In this document: positions 1-12,632 of the stretch, piece by piece
Layout of the letters: each line of letters starts with the position of its first letter
Position numbering within the stretch: position 1 is the first letter of the stretch
Assembly (NCBI GenBank): GCA_018894105.1
Contig: CM032124.1
Span: 4,015,501-4,079,500, forward strand
Source: Jacaranda mimosifolia
Taxonomy: Eukaryota > Streptophyta > Magnoliopsida > Lamiales > Bignoniaceae
Length of the DNA: 64,000 nt
Reading direction: 5' to 3'
The notes under the pieces: generated by a model
The model's input: the letters and a program-made list of their open reading frames with translations, nothing else
The model's database searches: none
What the model was told of the DNA's origin: nothing
Program-made: the position numbers and the translations under genes

Positions 1-712
1 AAGGTCCATAATAAATTAAATAATAACAATTAATAATAGCACATTCAAATATTTAATATTTATATCAAAATATTATTTTCAATCCACGGTTTCCAAAAAT
101 TTCTATAATACTAATTCTATCACATTTTAATTTCTTCATAAAAAAACAATAAAATAAAAACACATTTAAGAATGATGAAAAAAATAAAGATACAACCAAT
201 TTGTAAACTTAGCTGAGGGTTCAAAAAAGGGTTCACTATAAGTATATTGGAGCACCCTATATGTACATACTGCCATAAATGGATATTCGAAAATCCACTT
301 ATCATTAGCATCCGAATTCGTTGATAGCGTACATTATCCGTGTTCAGTTAAAGCGAATTTTATTCGTATTCGATATTCAATTATAAATGAATACCAATAT
401 GGCAAATTGCATATCCAATCCATTTAATATACACTCGAAATACATATTCCTTGGATGTATCTATTTATATATTCGATTATTCATAATTTAATTAAATTCA
501 TTATTTGCATTTGATAAATAATATTTAAAAAATTATTATATATATAATATATTCTAATTTTACATGTAATATAATAATAATAATTAAAGAATTATCATAT
601 ATAATATTATACATAATTAATTATTTTTATTTTTTCAATATGAAAACCCATATTGTGCTATTTTTTCAACAAATTATTTTTCTTTGATTTTATATAGTAA
701 ATACCTAACTAA
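1..712. other. AT-rich intergenic DNA, no gene
   Basis: I see no supportable gene. Positions 300-500 contain repeated TATTCG and ATATCC motifs like those in the subterminal parts of plant hAT-type elements, but I found no terminal repeats or target duplication. The rest is long A/T tracts. Confidence 0.5.
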
Positions 713-3030
713 ATGCAAAGCTATGCATTGAGATTTGTAGTTATTAAGTCTGAAATCTCTGGCATAGGTGTTAACACAATAGTTGAGTTTCGTGATGCCA
801 CGTTCTTTGAGGACGTGTTTCCTATGAAAAAGAGAGTACCTCAAAATGTTTTTTTAGACTCAGCCTTTACATCTGCGTCTATTCCTAATCATGTGGAAAG
901 GATGATAAATGTGGTGGTTACTCCAAACATCTCTAGTTCAGTATTCACTGAATCTGAAGAGCTAGGTGATCCTAGACAGAGCAAAAGAGTTAGAGTCATC
1001 AAAGATTTTGGAAGTGATTATATCACGTATAATATCGAGAATGCCCTATAACCTTCAAAGATGCTATGGCCTCGTTAGAAGCCAAGCATTGGAAGGCAGT
1101 TGGCAAAAGTAAGATAGATTCTATTATCTCTAATGGGACATGGGAATTAGTCGATCTACCTCCAAAGTGCATAGCAATTGGGTGTAGATGGATATTTAAG
1201 AAGAAATTTAAGTCCGATGGGACCATAGATAAGTTTAAGGTCAGATTAGTGGCCAAAGGCTTTAGGCAAAATAGGGAATGGATTTCTTTGACACCTATTC
1301 CCTAATTACTCAATTGACTACAATTAAGGTGCTTATTGAACTGGCATCCATAAACGGGTTTTTAATTCACCAGATGGATGTGAAAACAGTCTTTCTGTAT
1401 GGTGATCTCAAAAAAAAAAATCTATATGAATCAACCTGAGGGGTTTGTAGCTCTTGATAATGAGCAAAAGGTCTGTAAGCTTGTTAAATCACTTTATGAA
1501 TTAAAACAAGCTCCTAAACAATGGTAAGAAAAGTATGATAAAACCAATTTATCATTTGGCTTCATAGTAATGATAATGATAAGTGCATTTATTACAAAGC
1601 TAAAGGTGATAAATTGTACTGTTTTATGCCTGTATGTGGATGATATTTTATTGATTGGGTCATATATTGTGATTATAAATAAGATAAAGTCATACTTGAA
1701 AAGTAAGTTTGAAATGAAGGATGTGGGTAAGGCTAATGTGATTCTTGGACTCAAGTTGATTTGGCCAATTGAGGATATAGCCATTTCTCTGTCTCATTAT
1801 CATGAGAAGATAGCCATTCTCAAATTATTCGAATCTTGCATTATCTTGCAACTGGTTTGAGACTAGATATCTCATTCGTAGTCTTGAAGCTGGAAAGGTA
1901 TTCAAGTTGTCCTAATAGAACATATTGGGAGGCTTTGGATGGATTACTTCGTACATAAAGGGCACCGCATCACTTGCATTGCACTATGGCAAATTCCCTG
2001 CAGTACTTGAGGGATATAGTGATGTTAACTGGATAGCTAAAAACTTTAATAGTAATGGGTGTACAAGGTATGTATTTACTTTGAGTGGAGGTGTTGTCTC
2101 TTGGAAGTCTACTAAATAGACTTTGGTAACCTAATCTACATTTGATGTAGAGTTATGTGCTTTAGACATAACCAGAACAGTGACTGAATAGTAACATGGG
2201 CTCATGGTCCAATTACCTATGGTTAGCGAGCCTCTTCATGTGATCGCTATGCATTATGATAGCCAAACCACAATTGCAAAGATCAAAAGTTCAAAGTATA
2301 ATCAAAAGACTAAGAGACATATCCAAGTTAGACTAAAGTCTATAAGGAAGCTTGTGTTTGATAGGATTCTGGCCATTGATTTTGTTGGATCCAAAGACAA
2401 TATGGCTGATCCTTTGAACAAAGGACTAGAGTTGTCCTTAGTCCAAAAATCCAAGTTGGAGATGAGGCTGAAAATCCATTAGCGACGCATTTCAGTGGCA
2501 ACCCATCCTACTAAGTGGAGATTGCACAAGGAAGGCTCAATATGGTATAAATAAGCTGCTGAGTGTGTCAAAGTACACATAAATTTGACTGATAATTTAG
2601 TATTCGAGTTTGTCCCCTAGCATACCTGGAAGGTGTTGTTTACTGCCAGTAAAGTGAGAGCTCAAACTCTAAATAAGGTCAAGTTATATTGATGAGATGC
2701 AGGCAGTACATCCCTAGAGATACCCAACTAAGTGAATTAAGATGTTTGGCCTCAACTAGAGAAAAAAGGGTTATTCCTAAAAAATATTCATGAAACAGGA
2801 TCGAGACACATGGCCATAATGTGTCAAACCTAAAGATCACTACATAGCTAGGAACTTGCTGCTACCAATGGATGCCGCCACATCCAAGGGCCAAATTCAA
2901 GACTTTGATCCATTTATCCCTATGGCGGTATAAGTTGGAAAACTTAGGTAGTGATTCAAATCAGAAGGTACCATTATTGAAAGTAAGTTACGATAGTCTG
3001 ATAGCCTAATACTGTGGATTTGTCGGGGAT
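713..3030 (+). pseudogene. Ty1-copia retrotransposon pol remnant (RT and RNase H)
   Basis: A decayed copia polyprotein, read in several frames and broken by stops and frameshifts. In order: an integrase/RT linker-like stretch (713-1051); the RT N-terminus with NGTWELVDLPP and GCRWIFKKKFKSDG (1066-1305); a degraded segment around 1370-1530 with HQMDV, NQPEGF and LYELKQAPKQW; the RT catalytic box YVDD at 1633-1644; then RNase H pieces at 1925-2119 and 2204-2482, the latter with YDSQTTIAKIK and a degenerate ADPLNKGL end. 2483-3030 looks like the untranslated stretch before the 3' LTR and shows no gene. In the family these domains copy element RNA into DNA. No intact gag, protease or integrase was found, so this copy cannot move by itself. 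Confidence 0.9.
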
Positions 3031-3360
3031 TGTTGTAATTGGCACCAATTTAATTGATATTATGGATGTTAATTACACGTTAAAGAGATGCTTTATTTCT
3101 TTGGACTAGTGACAATTATTGGGTGGAACACACAGATGTTTAAAGTGTAAAAAAGGGATATAATAAACATAAATGCTATATGTGGTAGTTGTCCCACATT
3201 GAAGTTAAGAAAAAGATATGGAGACTTGTGGGAGTATCAAAGATTTTGTACTAGTCCATTGTCCCACATTGAAAGTGAAACAAAAATGTGGGAAATTGGG
3301 GGAGTATAAAAGGCTTTGCTCTAAAATATTAGTCCATGTATCCCGCATTGGTATTTTTAC
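3031..3360 (+). mobile_element. Partial 3' LTR of the Ty1-copia remnant
   Basis: Begins TGTTGTAATTGG straight after a short G-rich tract (TCGGGGAT), as expected for a polypurine tract next to a 3' LTR. It contains two TGTCCCACATTG motifs and a TATAAAAG box near 3306. The right end is not recognisable because the sequence runs into a CACTA-type terminus. The boundary at 3360 is approximate. Confidence 0.6.
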
Positions 3361-3379
3361 TTAAGTGCTTCCTCTTGGA

Positions 3380-3472
3380 AGTTATAGTATGATAAGTGCT
3401 CTAAAATAACTGGCATTTAGTAGCAATAAGTGCTCAAAATTTCTGCCGCAGTTAACCTATTTTCTTGTAGTG
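3380..3472 (-). mobile_element. CACTA-type transposon terminus
   Basis: Ends in TTTCTTGTAGTG, the reverse complement of CACTACAAGAAA, the classic end of plant CACTA (En/Spm) elements. The inward stretch has repeated AAGTGCTC motifs that look like subterminal repeats. The other end was not identified, so this may be a truncated or solo terminus inserted in the copia LTR. Confidence 0.55.
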
Positions 3473-4913
3473 AAAAGAAATGATAGTTATAATGTGAAAA
3501 ATTGAGATTTAATTTGCAGTTAATAATATTTACTCTTCCGTTCCTGATTTACATATATGATACATTGGTGCTATTGATTAATTAATTAACTTAAATATTT
3601 TTGTAAGTGGAATAATAAATAAATTTTTTTTTTTTTTCATTTAGTTGAGTTTATGTTAAGGCAAGTGCTTATTAGATATGAAAATTTCATATTCTCAAAA
3701 CTTTAGGAATTACTAAATTCAAAAATTTGATTTTATATCGGACTATTTTATTGATAAATTTGTTAAATTACTAACAATTTGACTTTATATTTTGGTGAAT
3801 AGAGCCAACAATATCTTTATTTAATAAAAAATGGATAACATATAAGAATTGAACACCTCATATCTATGCTATATAAGAAGAAAAGAGTTTTATGATTGTG
3901 CTCCCACAATTATGCTTCTTTTAGTAATTTTTTCTTATGAGGTGTGATTGGTTGTGTACTTGTGGGATGTACTTCATAAGTTAAAAAATCTCCCCATTTT
4001 TTCCCTCTCTCAAAAATATTCCTCTACTCCTCATTCCATCTTTAAAAGTGACAATTCTCCTCATAGAGAACTTCTTTGGATTCTCTCCAAAAAAAATTCT
4101 CTTTCTCAAGAAAATTTTTGAATTTTTTCTTTTGATTTTTCATCCACCTATATGCATATCAGGTTTATTTGTACATAATTAATTCATAATATATAATTAT
4201 ATACACATGTAAGATTTTTATATTTAAATAATTTTTTATAATATAATTATTTACATGAATATATTAACATTTGAATTAAATTATAGCTTAATATGTAGTT
4301 CTAATTACACATAATGTTTTTATATTCAAATATTATTATTTTCTTAACATAGTTATTTATGTATATTTAAACATTTTAAATAAAATTATTTTACGGTATG
4401 TAATTATATTTATATGTAATATTTTTAATATTTAAATATAATTATTTTGGTAATATATAATTATATTTAAAATTATATTTTTATATTTAAATATAAATAT
4501 TTTGATAATATAATTATTTGCACATATATTTTAATATTTCATAAAATTATTTTCATAATATATAATTATATTTAAACATAATATTTATAATTATTTACAT
4601 GTATATTTTAATATTTGCATAAAATTATTTTCATAATACATAATTATATTTTCATGTAACATTTTATTATTTAAGCAAAATTATTTTCATAATATATAAT
4701 TATATTTACACATTACATTGTATTATTTAAATAAAATTATTTCATAATATGTATTTATATTTACACTTTATATTTTGATATTTAAATAAAAAGTGTATAA
4801 ACCTTTATTTTAGTATATTCTTAAAATTTTTAAAATTTTAATTATTAAATTATTGCATATATTCATTATTATATTTTGGTATATATATATATCATAGGAT
4901 ATTCTAAAAGATA
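3473..4913. other. AT-rich intergenic DNA, no gene
   Basis: Very AT-rich. From about 4160 to 4790 a loosely periodic pattern of ATAATATATAATTATATTTA with TTTAAATAAAATTATTT recurs. No ORF, RNA gene or element boundary was found. Confidence 0.5.
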
Positions 4914-6375
4914 TTTTATGTAACACCCCAGTAATTTTATGATTTTATTAATTATTATATTATTAATATTTGAAAAAAATAATATTAAATTTTTAATTAC
5001 TAATTTTATTTTTCAATTGCGTGGTTAAATTATAAATTTTACTCAATTTCCTGATTTAAAATTTGCTAAGAATAATTGCGAAAAATGAAGAATTGATTAT
5101 ATTTATCAAAAAAAAAAAGAGTCAAATTGAAATTCACATCAAACCGGCAACCATCTTTTCTTTCTTTTCTTTTCCTTTTCTTTCTCTTTTCTTTCCTTTT
5201 TCTTCATTTTTCCTTTTCTCATTTCTTCTCCATTTTTTTTTTCTTCTCCCCACCACCTGCGGCCAACACCATCACCACCACCAGTGAGCCTTCTTCAACC
5301 AACCAACCACTTAAATGCATTCCCCACACCAACATGATCTCATCTCCACCACCAACCGCCAGCTCACCGGAAGCTCACGATGGAGAGAGAGATAGAAAAT
5401 AGGGAGCAACTAGGTCTTTCAATTTTCGGTCTCAAACTGAGCAAACAAGGGGTGTTTCAACTAGCCCTTGACGAGGAGATCACCATGGTATAGTTGCATG
5501 GCGGAGATACGCGTTGGAGATGGTGAAAATGGGTGGCGGAGCTTTGGACCATGACCACTTCGGGCTGAGTTTTGACAAAGTTTTTGGTGGCCAAATCGAA
5601 AACCAAGGGTACTATTGGAAAGCTTTCAGTGAGAAGATTCTAGGAGTGGGGCCACCTTAATTTTCCTACGACGGCGGCGCAGCGGCAATGACAGGGCAGA
5701 ATTTTCGCCTCGTTGCGGTGGTCGCATGCTTGTGGTCTGATCGTGATTATTCCATTTCGTTAGTGAGATATCGGTATAAAACGCTATTTTCGTGTATGTA
5801 TCTGCATGTATATGTGTAAACGATCTGATCTTCGTAAAACTTTATATTTTCATATATGATGATAATCTTGATCGATCAGAATACTCATGCATTGGATTAA
5901 AACACTTTTGTTCGATTAAATAGGCCTAGTAAATTCATAATGGTATTATTTAATGTAACTATAAGTTATATAGTATATTAAGTGTGTAAACTTTCATTTT
6001 GATGTCATCGAGATTAATCGATAAAAGTTGGATGTTTGTGGACAACTGGATTATTATGATTAATATTGAAGATCAATATGGCTACATATATATATGCGAA
6101 CCCGTATACGTCTATATCCGATATTACTAGTATGTCCTGGGTAATAGTATTGAAACAAACCTTTACTGGCATATCAATAGGATAATTATTTAGACTTTGG
6201 GTTGCTGTTTATATAATTCTAAGTGTTAGTGATTGTTAGGGTTGAACATGGATTTTAATATAGGGTTACCTTTTGAATAGGTGATGGAAGAGTTGACCCT
6301 GAGGATCAGTAGAGTTTGATTGTACTAATTGACTGATTAAGGTGAGGATCTACCGCTTTGGTACTTGTTCGAGTA

Positions 6376-6900
6376 AGCAATGTGATTGTTAATTCTTGAT
6401 ATTGTTATTGTTGCTATCTGAACCCTGTGTGGTTCTATTGTCTTGATTTCTGTAATCGTTATTGTTGTTTCTGAACTCTGTGTGGTTCCATTATCTTGAT
6501 TCCTGATATCGTATTGTTGTTATCTGAACCAATGTGGTTCTATTGTCTTGAATTCTGTTATCGTTATTGTTGATTTCTGAACTCTGTAAGGCTCTATTGA
6601 TTCTTGACATCGTTATTGTTACTATCTGGACCTTTGTGGTTCTATTATCTTGATTCCTGATATCGTTATTGTGGATATCTGAACATGTGTGGTTCTATTG
6701 TCTTGATTCCTGATATTGTTATTATTGATATCTAAACCCTGTGTGGTTCCATTGTCTTGATCCCTATTATCGTTATTGTTGTTATCTGAGCCCTGTGTGG
6801 TTTTATGGTCTTGAATCTTGTTATCGTACTTGTTGGGTTTTGGACCCTGAAAAGTTCTATTGTCTTATTACTGACACTGTTAACATTAGTTATTGAACCT
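6376..6900 (+). repeat. Minisatellite inside the solo LTR, unit about 55-60 bp
   Basis: About nine diverged copies of a unit with GATATCGTTATTGTTGTTAT, CTGAACCCTGTGTGGTTC and TATTGTCTTGATTC. A matching array in reverse complement lies in both LTRs of the large gypsy element (about 34185-34400 and 42325-42565), so it is a family trait. Confidence 0.8.
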
Positions 6901-7136
6901 GTGAATCTTACTGAGTTAATCATGTATCGGTACTGATTGAGTTAATCAATTGATTATTGTTCTTGCCTTCAACATTTTCGTGTCTCGTAGTTATTGATCA
7001 AAGTGAAGATGTACTTGGTCTTATGATCTGCAATGATGGCATTGTTATCATTTTATAAAGTTCATTATTTTGCCATGTTGGCAATTGATTGATTGAACTA
7101 TCGAATTGAAAGATCTGTGTACAGGAGAATTATTGG

Positions 7137-7292
7137 GCCGAGTGCTTTGCCAAGCTGTCATGCTTGAGCTAATGTTTGCCAAGCTGTTATGCTTGAGCTA
7201 GTGTGATTGCCAAGTTATCATGCTTGAGCTAATGTTTGCCAAGCTGTTAAGCTTGAGCTAATGTGATTGCTAAGCTGTCATGCTCGAGCTAC
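7137..7292 (+). repeat. Minisatellite, unit about 30 bp
   Basis: Five copies of a unit with GCCAAGCTGTCATGCTTGAG followed by CTAATGTTT or CTAGTGTGATT. The reverse-complement form (ACTGGCTCAAGCATAACAGC) recurs in the large gypsy LTRs near 33717-33842 and 41872-41940. Confidence 0.8.
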
Positions 7293-8191
7293 TGAATTGA
7301 ATGGTTATTGAACTGTTATGGTGGCATAAGGATGTTCTGATATGCGTGTTTTGTTGAGTTTATTGACTTGCATATGTGTGGGGTTTGCTATTCTTATAAT
7401 TCCATTCTGCTCATGGAGCAATAAGGCTGGAGAGGTATCTCAGTCTAGATCGAACTATTGTTCCGGGCAAACGAGCTACTTTTATGCCTCCTGACTGTGA
7501 TCAGTTGAGGTGTCCCTAAACCTCCCGAGCAGGATTGGTTGGGATGTCTCCAGCTGTGATTGGTATTATCTAAACCTCCCAAGCAGAATCGGTTGAGATG
7601 AATAGGCCGTAAAGCCAGCAGTTACAGTTTCTGACCTAGCAATTGCATTAACTATGTTTCTTGATGTTCTTTCTTGTTGTGATTCATCATTCTTATATTG
7701 AGAAATCATTGATCCTTATTTGTGTGCTTTATATTTTAGACTGGTTATGCATTGCTTACACTATCCTGACTGAGTCCTTATGACTCACCCTCGTATATTA
7801 TTCATCTTTACTCAAACAGATATGGGATAGGAGATTTTGAGGATTGATGAATTGGGTAGAAATGTTTATTTTGGAGCTTGTGTACATATGTATGGTTTAC
7901 TGAATTTGAGATATTATATTAAGAGATGTTGTAATATGTCATGAGTACTGTTATAATTATGGATGTAAATTTTGAATCTTGGTACTCGCAGCAACCTTTT
8001 GGGCTAAGTTGCTGTTGAATCTGTTATGATGATATTTTAAGCACTCTAATTATTGCTTCCGCATTTGGGTTAAGTCTGTTATAAGATTATATTTTTGCTG
8101 ATGTATATTGGATAATTGTGAAAAATTTAATGGGATATTGAACTCGCGCCTCAGCTTAGGTGTTATCCCGAGATCGGGGTGCGACATTTTA

Positions 8192-8821
8192 TTTGTTTTA
8201 TTTTATTCTAATAAAAACCTATATATAAATATTATATAAAAATTATTACATACATAACATTTTAGCTCATATCTCACAACTAATCACCATCTCATAAGTT
8301 TCTCCCACAAAAAAACTTCATAATTGATCACCATCTCACAAGTTTTTCTCCAAAAAAAAAAAAAACTCACAACCAAATACTATCTCACAACCAAATACTC
8401 AAAAGCAATCACTCCCTCATAAATTTTTTTTCTACCTTATAAATACAAAAAATTTCATTATTCTCTCTTAGGAATGAAAGATGAGAAATAAAATTATAAC
8501 CAATCACAACCTTAGCCTTTTACATTCACAGCATGATAGTTTCACACAGCTAGACCGAATTGTGATATACCAGTTACACCTTTTCATGTTTTATTAGTAA
8601 CAAAAATTTTAAGATCCCAAATGAAATTTTACTTTTAAGTGAAAGATACTTTTTTTTCATGTTTTTCTTTTATTTTGCTCTTTTCTTTTCTTTTCCTACA
8701 CATGAATTAACAAATGAACCACATATTCCTTTTCTGGTGAATTAAATCCAGTTCTCTTGAGTTTTTGTCTAATTACAAAAGGTATCACTAATTTTTTAAA
8801 AATTACATTTATTTTCCGGAC
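8192..8821. other. Intergenic, no gene
   Basis: AT-rich, with clustered TCTCACAA and CTCATAA motifs between 8270 and 8430. No gene or element boundary recognised. Confidence 0.4.
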
Positions 8822-9825
8822 TGTAACGCTCCATTCGGGAGGTGCCTGCTCCTGACCAAGGTGCCATTCCGATCGAATTTCCAACAAATTCAAGACAAGT
8901 GTACACCTCTAACTTCCAAAATTTTCAATTTAAAATAATTTTGTAACCACCTAAATGGTAAGTAGGATCATAATCTATTAATGATAACTATGTCAACTAG
9001 TTATGCTATAAAACTGCAAGCCAAACCTAAGTTTTTATACTTTACAATCACTTAAAGACTTGAGTCAAACATTACAAGCTCTAGCTTATTACACTTATCA
9101 AAAGACAAAAATGACAGCTTACTGACAAACACATTCTTACATTGCAAGCATATATATATATATATGTATCATATCTTTACTATTTACAGACACCTTAATA
9201 ACACTATTTATACCATACACAATGTGGCCCAAGCTCATGGTTCCTTTTATTCCTCAATCTGGAGCTAAGAATAGAAAGAAACAATACACGGAGTGTAAAT
9301 TCAAGTAATTTAGTGAGGTAATGATCAAAATGCATGGACAACAGTAACAATAATTGAGTATAGAGAAATATTGATTCAACGTACGAACAACAATAAGTGA
9401 ATGCTAAGAGAACAGGTTGTTAAATAATAGATAGATTTCACGGAATCAAGAAACAAAGTTGAGGAATAGTATGTTAGGTATTTTACATCATCAGCTAACT
9501 CATGTTATCCCATCCCATACCAACAAAGAGACATCTCAAATTTTTAATACATTTCATGAAAAATCTCATGTTTCTAAACTCAAGAGTTGGATTAGTTTTA
9601 AAGAACCGAGTGTATAAGAATGTTTTAAGTCATAAAAAGATTCAAATTCAAAATTTAAGAATTAGATCAATTTTATAGAATAGACTGCAAAAGAACATTT
9701 CATAAAATTAGTTGAACGTGCATATTTCACAAAACCAACTATACAAAAACATTTTCACTTTGAGCTTTATGCCACAATTTCATATAAGACAACATAAGTC
9801 AAAAATCACTCTCAAATTGATTGGT

Positions 9826-10412
9826 GTATAAATACGGGTTAGTCAACCTAACTGCTTATATCTCAAATATATCACTACAGGTCAGCCAATGTGACTACCT
9901 CAATCACCAATGTATCAATACGGGTCAATCACTAAGACTGCCTCTATCACAATATACAAACACGGGTCAATCAATAAGACTACCTCTATCATAATATATC
10001 AATACAGAGCAATCAACATGACTGCCTCTATCACCTATATATAAATATGGGTCAATCAACATGACTGCCTTTATCACAATATACCAATATAGGTCAGTTA
10101 ACATGACTAACTCAATCACTAATATATCAATACAGGTCAGTCAACATGACTGCCTTTATCACAAATGTATCAACACAGGTTAGCTAGTAAGACTACCTTT
10201 ATCATAATATATAAATACAAGTCAATCAAGATGACTGCCTCTGTCACCAATATATCAATATAGGTCAACCAACAGGATTGTCTCTACCACAATATACCAA
10301 TACTAGTCAGCCAACATGACTACCTATGGGTCAATTAGCTTGACTGCCTCTACCAATATACCAATACCGATTAGCCAACATAACTACCTCTATCATAATC
10401 AGTATAGATAAA
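9826..10412. repeat. Minisatellite, unit about 43 bp, about 13 copies
   Basis: Diverged tandem copies of a unit containing GGGTCAATCAACATGACTGC, CTCTATCACAATATA and CAATAC. Copies differ by many substitutions and small indels. This is not a CRISPR: there are no unique spacers, and the genome is eukaryotic. Confidence 0.8.
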
Positions 10413-10575
10413 CAATAGCTAGTCAGCAAAACCTCATTTGAGGGAGTATAGGTAAACAACGGCTAGTTAGCATAACCTTTTCACAATGAGTATATGTAAA
10501 CAACGGCTAGTCAACAAGACCTCATCACAGGGAATTATAGATAAACAACAACCACTCAGCAAGATTACCTCATAT
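10400..10575. repeat. Second minisatellite, unit about 47 bp
   Basis: About four copies of a unit with TATAGATAAACAACGGCTAG, TCAGCAAGACCTCAT and CACAGGGA. Adjacent to the 43-bp array and, like it, inside the probable LTR. Confidence 0.65.
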
Positions 10576-12278
10576 GTATTATCATAAAATATGACGATTG
10601 GGTCAAGAATGAATTAGTCCAATAATAGTTTCAACCTCTAAAAGTTCTGTAGTTCAATTGATAGATTTCCAATATATATGATACTATCAAAAAGTTATAA
10701 ATTTCAAATGATAATTTTCAAAGTTCTTTCAGATAAGGATATTGTTATTAGGAGAAATATCATTTTCAAATCATTTGTTCATGGGCAACCTTTGAGAGAA
10801 AAGTCATGCGGAATATTTGACTACTATTTAAGATTCAATGCAGGTGTTCTGAGATAAGTGTACTAGAAATAAAACAATATGGACAATGAATTGATTTCTC
10901 AAGACTAGCATAGTATGATGTATTCAACTAATTTACCAAGTTTAATGAAAGAGTCGCGGGAGAAGTATATGAAAAATGTAATCGTATGGAACAATATATC
11001 AAATCCAAGCATGTAGAAAGGACATAATACAATATCATATTACCATATATATGGGTTTTTTCCCCAGCAAAGAAATTTTGTAATATATATATATATATCA
11101 AGTATAAACCTCACTTGATAACCATTGAAGGAGCTCTTTAGCTGTTTGGATGGTCCATGTCCTTGTTTTCTAATCAATTCAAATTTTGGAATAACCTAAA
11201 CCAACATTATATTGACTTTTGAATCATAAATCTAAATGAGTTTTTACCCAAACTAGATCAAATCTGGACCTGACCTCTAATCAATAATAGCCTCGATAAG
11301 CTCAGATGTCATTTTTGAGCCTCATGTGTGAACACCACTGTTGGCCATCGTGCTGAGCACTACCACCACTAGTCTGTGTAGCTCGTTGCCTGGAGCAAAA
11401 CTCCCATATCAATTTCAAATTTCGGCATTAGCAGGTTGGTCAATTGATAATTCAAAATTGCCATAACACCTTAGTGCCGCCACATCTAATTCTTTGCCAT
11501 CGCAAGTTTTCTTATAAAGTTGATGCCACTAGCACATTACCCACCTCATTCTAACCATAACCTTTCATAGCCCATTTCATTTGACGGTAGAACTGCCACC
11601 GCCGTTGTGCGCCACTATTACCCTCAAATTTCCAGTGATTTCTTCAATGTTTTTGGTCAAGTTTGGCATGGTTTGTTCGTTGAGTTGAAAGGGAGCTTTT
11701 TATAGCATCAATTTCAAGATTTTTGGTCATTTTCCTGTCGTTCGCCACCATGATAGGGATTAGGATTCAATTTGGAAATTTGATATTTTCCTAGGTTCAT
11801 GATATAAAGACATTTTTCATAATAGCCGATTCACCCCATGATTTATTGATTGCCTTCATTGAGCCTTTCGAGTTTTCAGCCGACTTCAATTGCACTCAGA
11901 AGTTCCATCTGCCTTACAAACTTGACCCCAAAACTCCAATTCAATCCTTAGAAGTTTCATTATTGTACATGGACTCCTTGGAATTTTTAATTACAGACAA
12001 TTAGGTCCTAACTCAATTATTTTGTGTCCTTATACTTTTAACTTTCTCAAATTAACCTCTGAATTTTATAATTTTAGATAGTCAAGTCCTTCTCGCACTT
12101 ACAATTAAATCCTTCAACTGTCAATAATTATCAATAAGCTTCTATAGGATTTAACTCAAAGTTAATCTAATTCAGTTAAAGTTTAACTCAAAGTTAATCT
12201 AAGACAATTTATTAAATTCGTATTTTATTTTGCTAAAGCAATAACATTAGATTTAAGGATCCAAAATTTGGGGTGTTA

Positions 12279-12632
12279 AGACGTTTGTTGCCATCCAACA
12301 TTTTATCCCAACCATCCGTCGTGATTAATATTTTGGCCAAGCATCATTAATTTATTCATATATATATATGTATATATTAGTAGTAAAAATTTAAGTTGAT
12401 AATGATGACCTCTGCCTTACATTAAATAGCTCAAGATTTCCAAATTATATAGTGCGGCATAGTTTGCAACTTAAAATCTAAAAAGTTTTCCCTTTGTGAC
12501 TTACAGATTGCATAGGATAAAACATATTCAGGATAAGCACAACAGAATCTTTTTCTTCAACTTCAAAGAATCAAGTAACAGAAGTAGGTAAGGAACAGTT
12601 CAAAGATTGCGCATTTCCATCCGCTCAACAAA
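12279..12632. other. Upstream region of the STR11 gene
   Basis: Between the LTR-like repeat and the STR11 start codon. It contains TATATATATATGTATATATT around 12358-12377. I cannot assign a TATA box or transcription start. Confidence 0.35.

Larger units (their letters stand above)
4919..8186 (+). mobile_element. Solo LTR of a Ty3-gypsy retrotransposon, 3.27 kb
   Basis: Starts TGTAACACCCC and ends GGGGTGCGACA, the inverted-repeat termini of many plant gypsy LTRs. The 5-bp sequence TTTTA flanks both sides (4914-4918 and 8187-8191), a target duplication. No internal domain follows, so it is a solo LTR from recombination between two LTRs. It belongs to the same family as the LTRs at 32773-44158 but in the opposite orientation: the motif around 7380-7430 (GGGTTTGCTATTCTTATAAT) and two internal minisatellites appear there as reverse complements. 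The short ORFs inside are low-complexity (Phe-, Ser- and His-rich) and I do not consider them genes. Confidence 0.85.
8822..12278 (-). mobile_element. Probable divergent gypsy-type LTR, minus orientation
   Basis: Starts TGTAACGCTCC and ends TTTGGGGTGTTA, resembling the inverted termini of the gypsy LTR family here. Its length (about 3.46 kb) and internal minisatellites also match the style of that family. Near the right end are phrases like CCCAAAACTCCAATTCAATC that parallel the right end of the 32773-35963 LTR. No clean 5-bp target duplication is visible, and the right terminus lacks the usual final CA. No gene inside. Confidence 0.45.

Noticed and set aside
5063..5402. Phe-rich and His-rich ORFs
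   Set aside because: They arise from TTTTC and CCACCA runs in a solo LTR.
9826..10412. CRISPR-like spaced repeats
   Set aside because: Repeats are contiguous and diverged with no unique spacers, and the genome is plant nuclear DNA.
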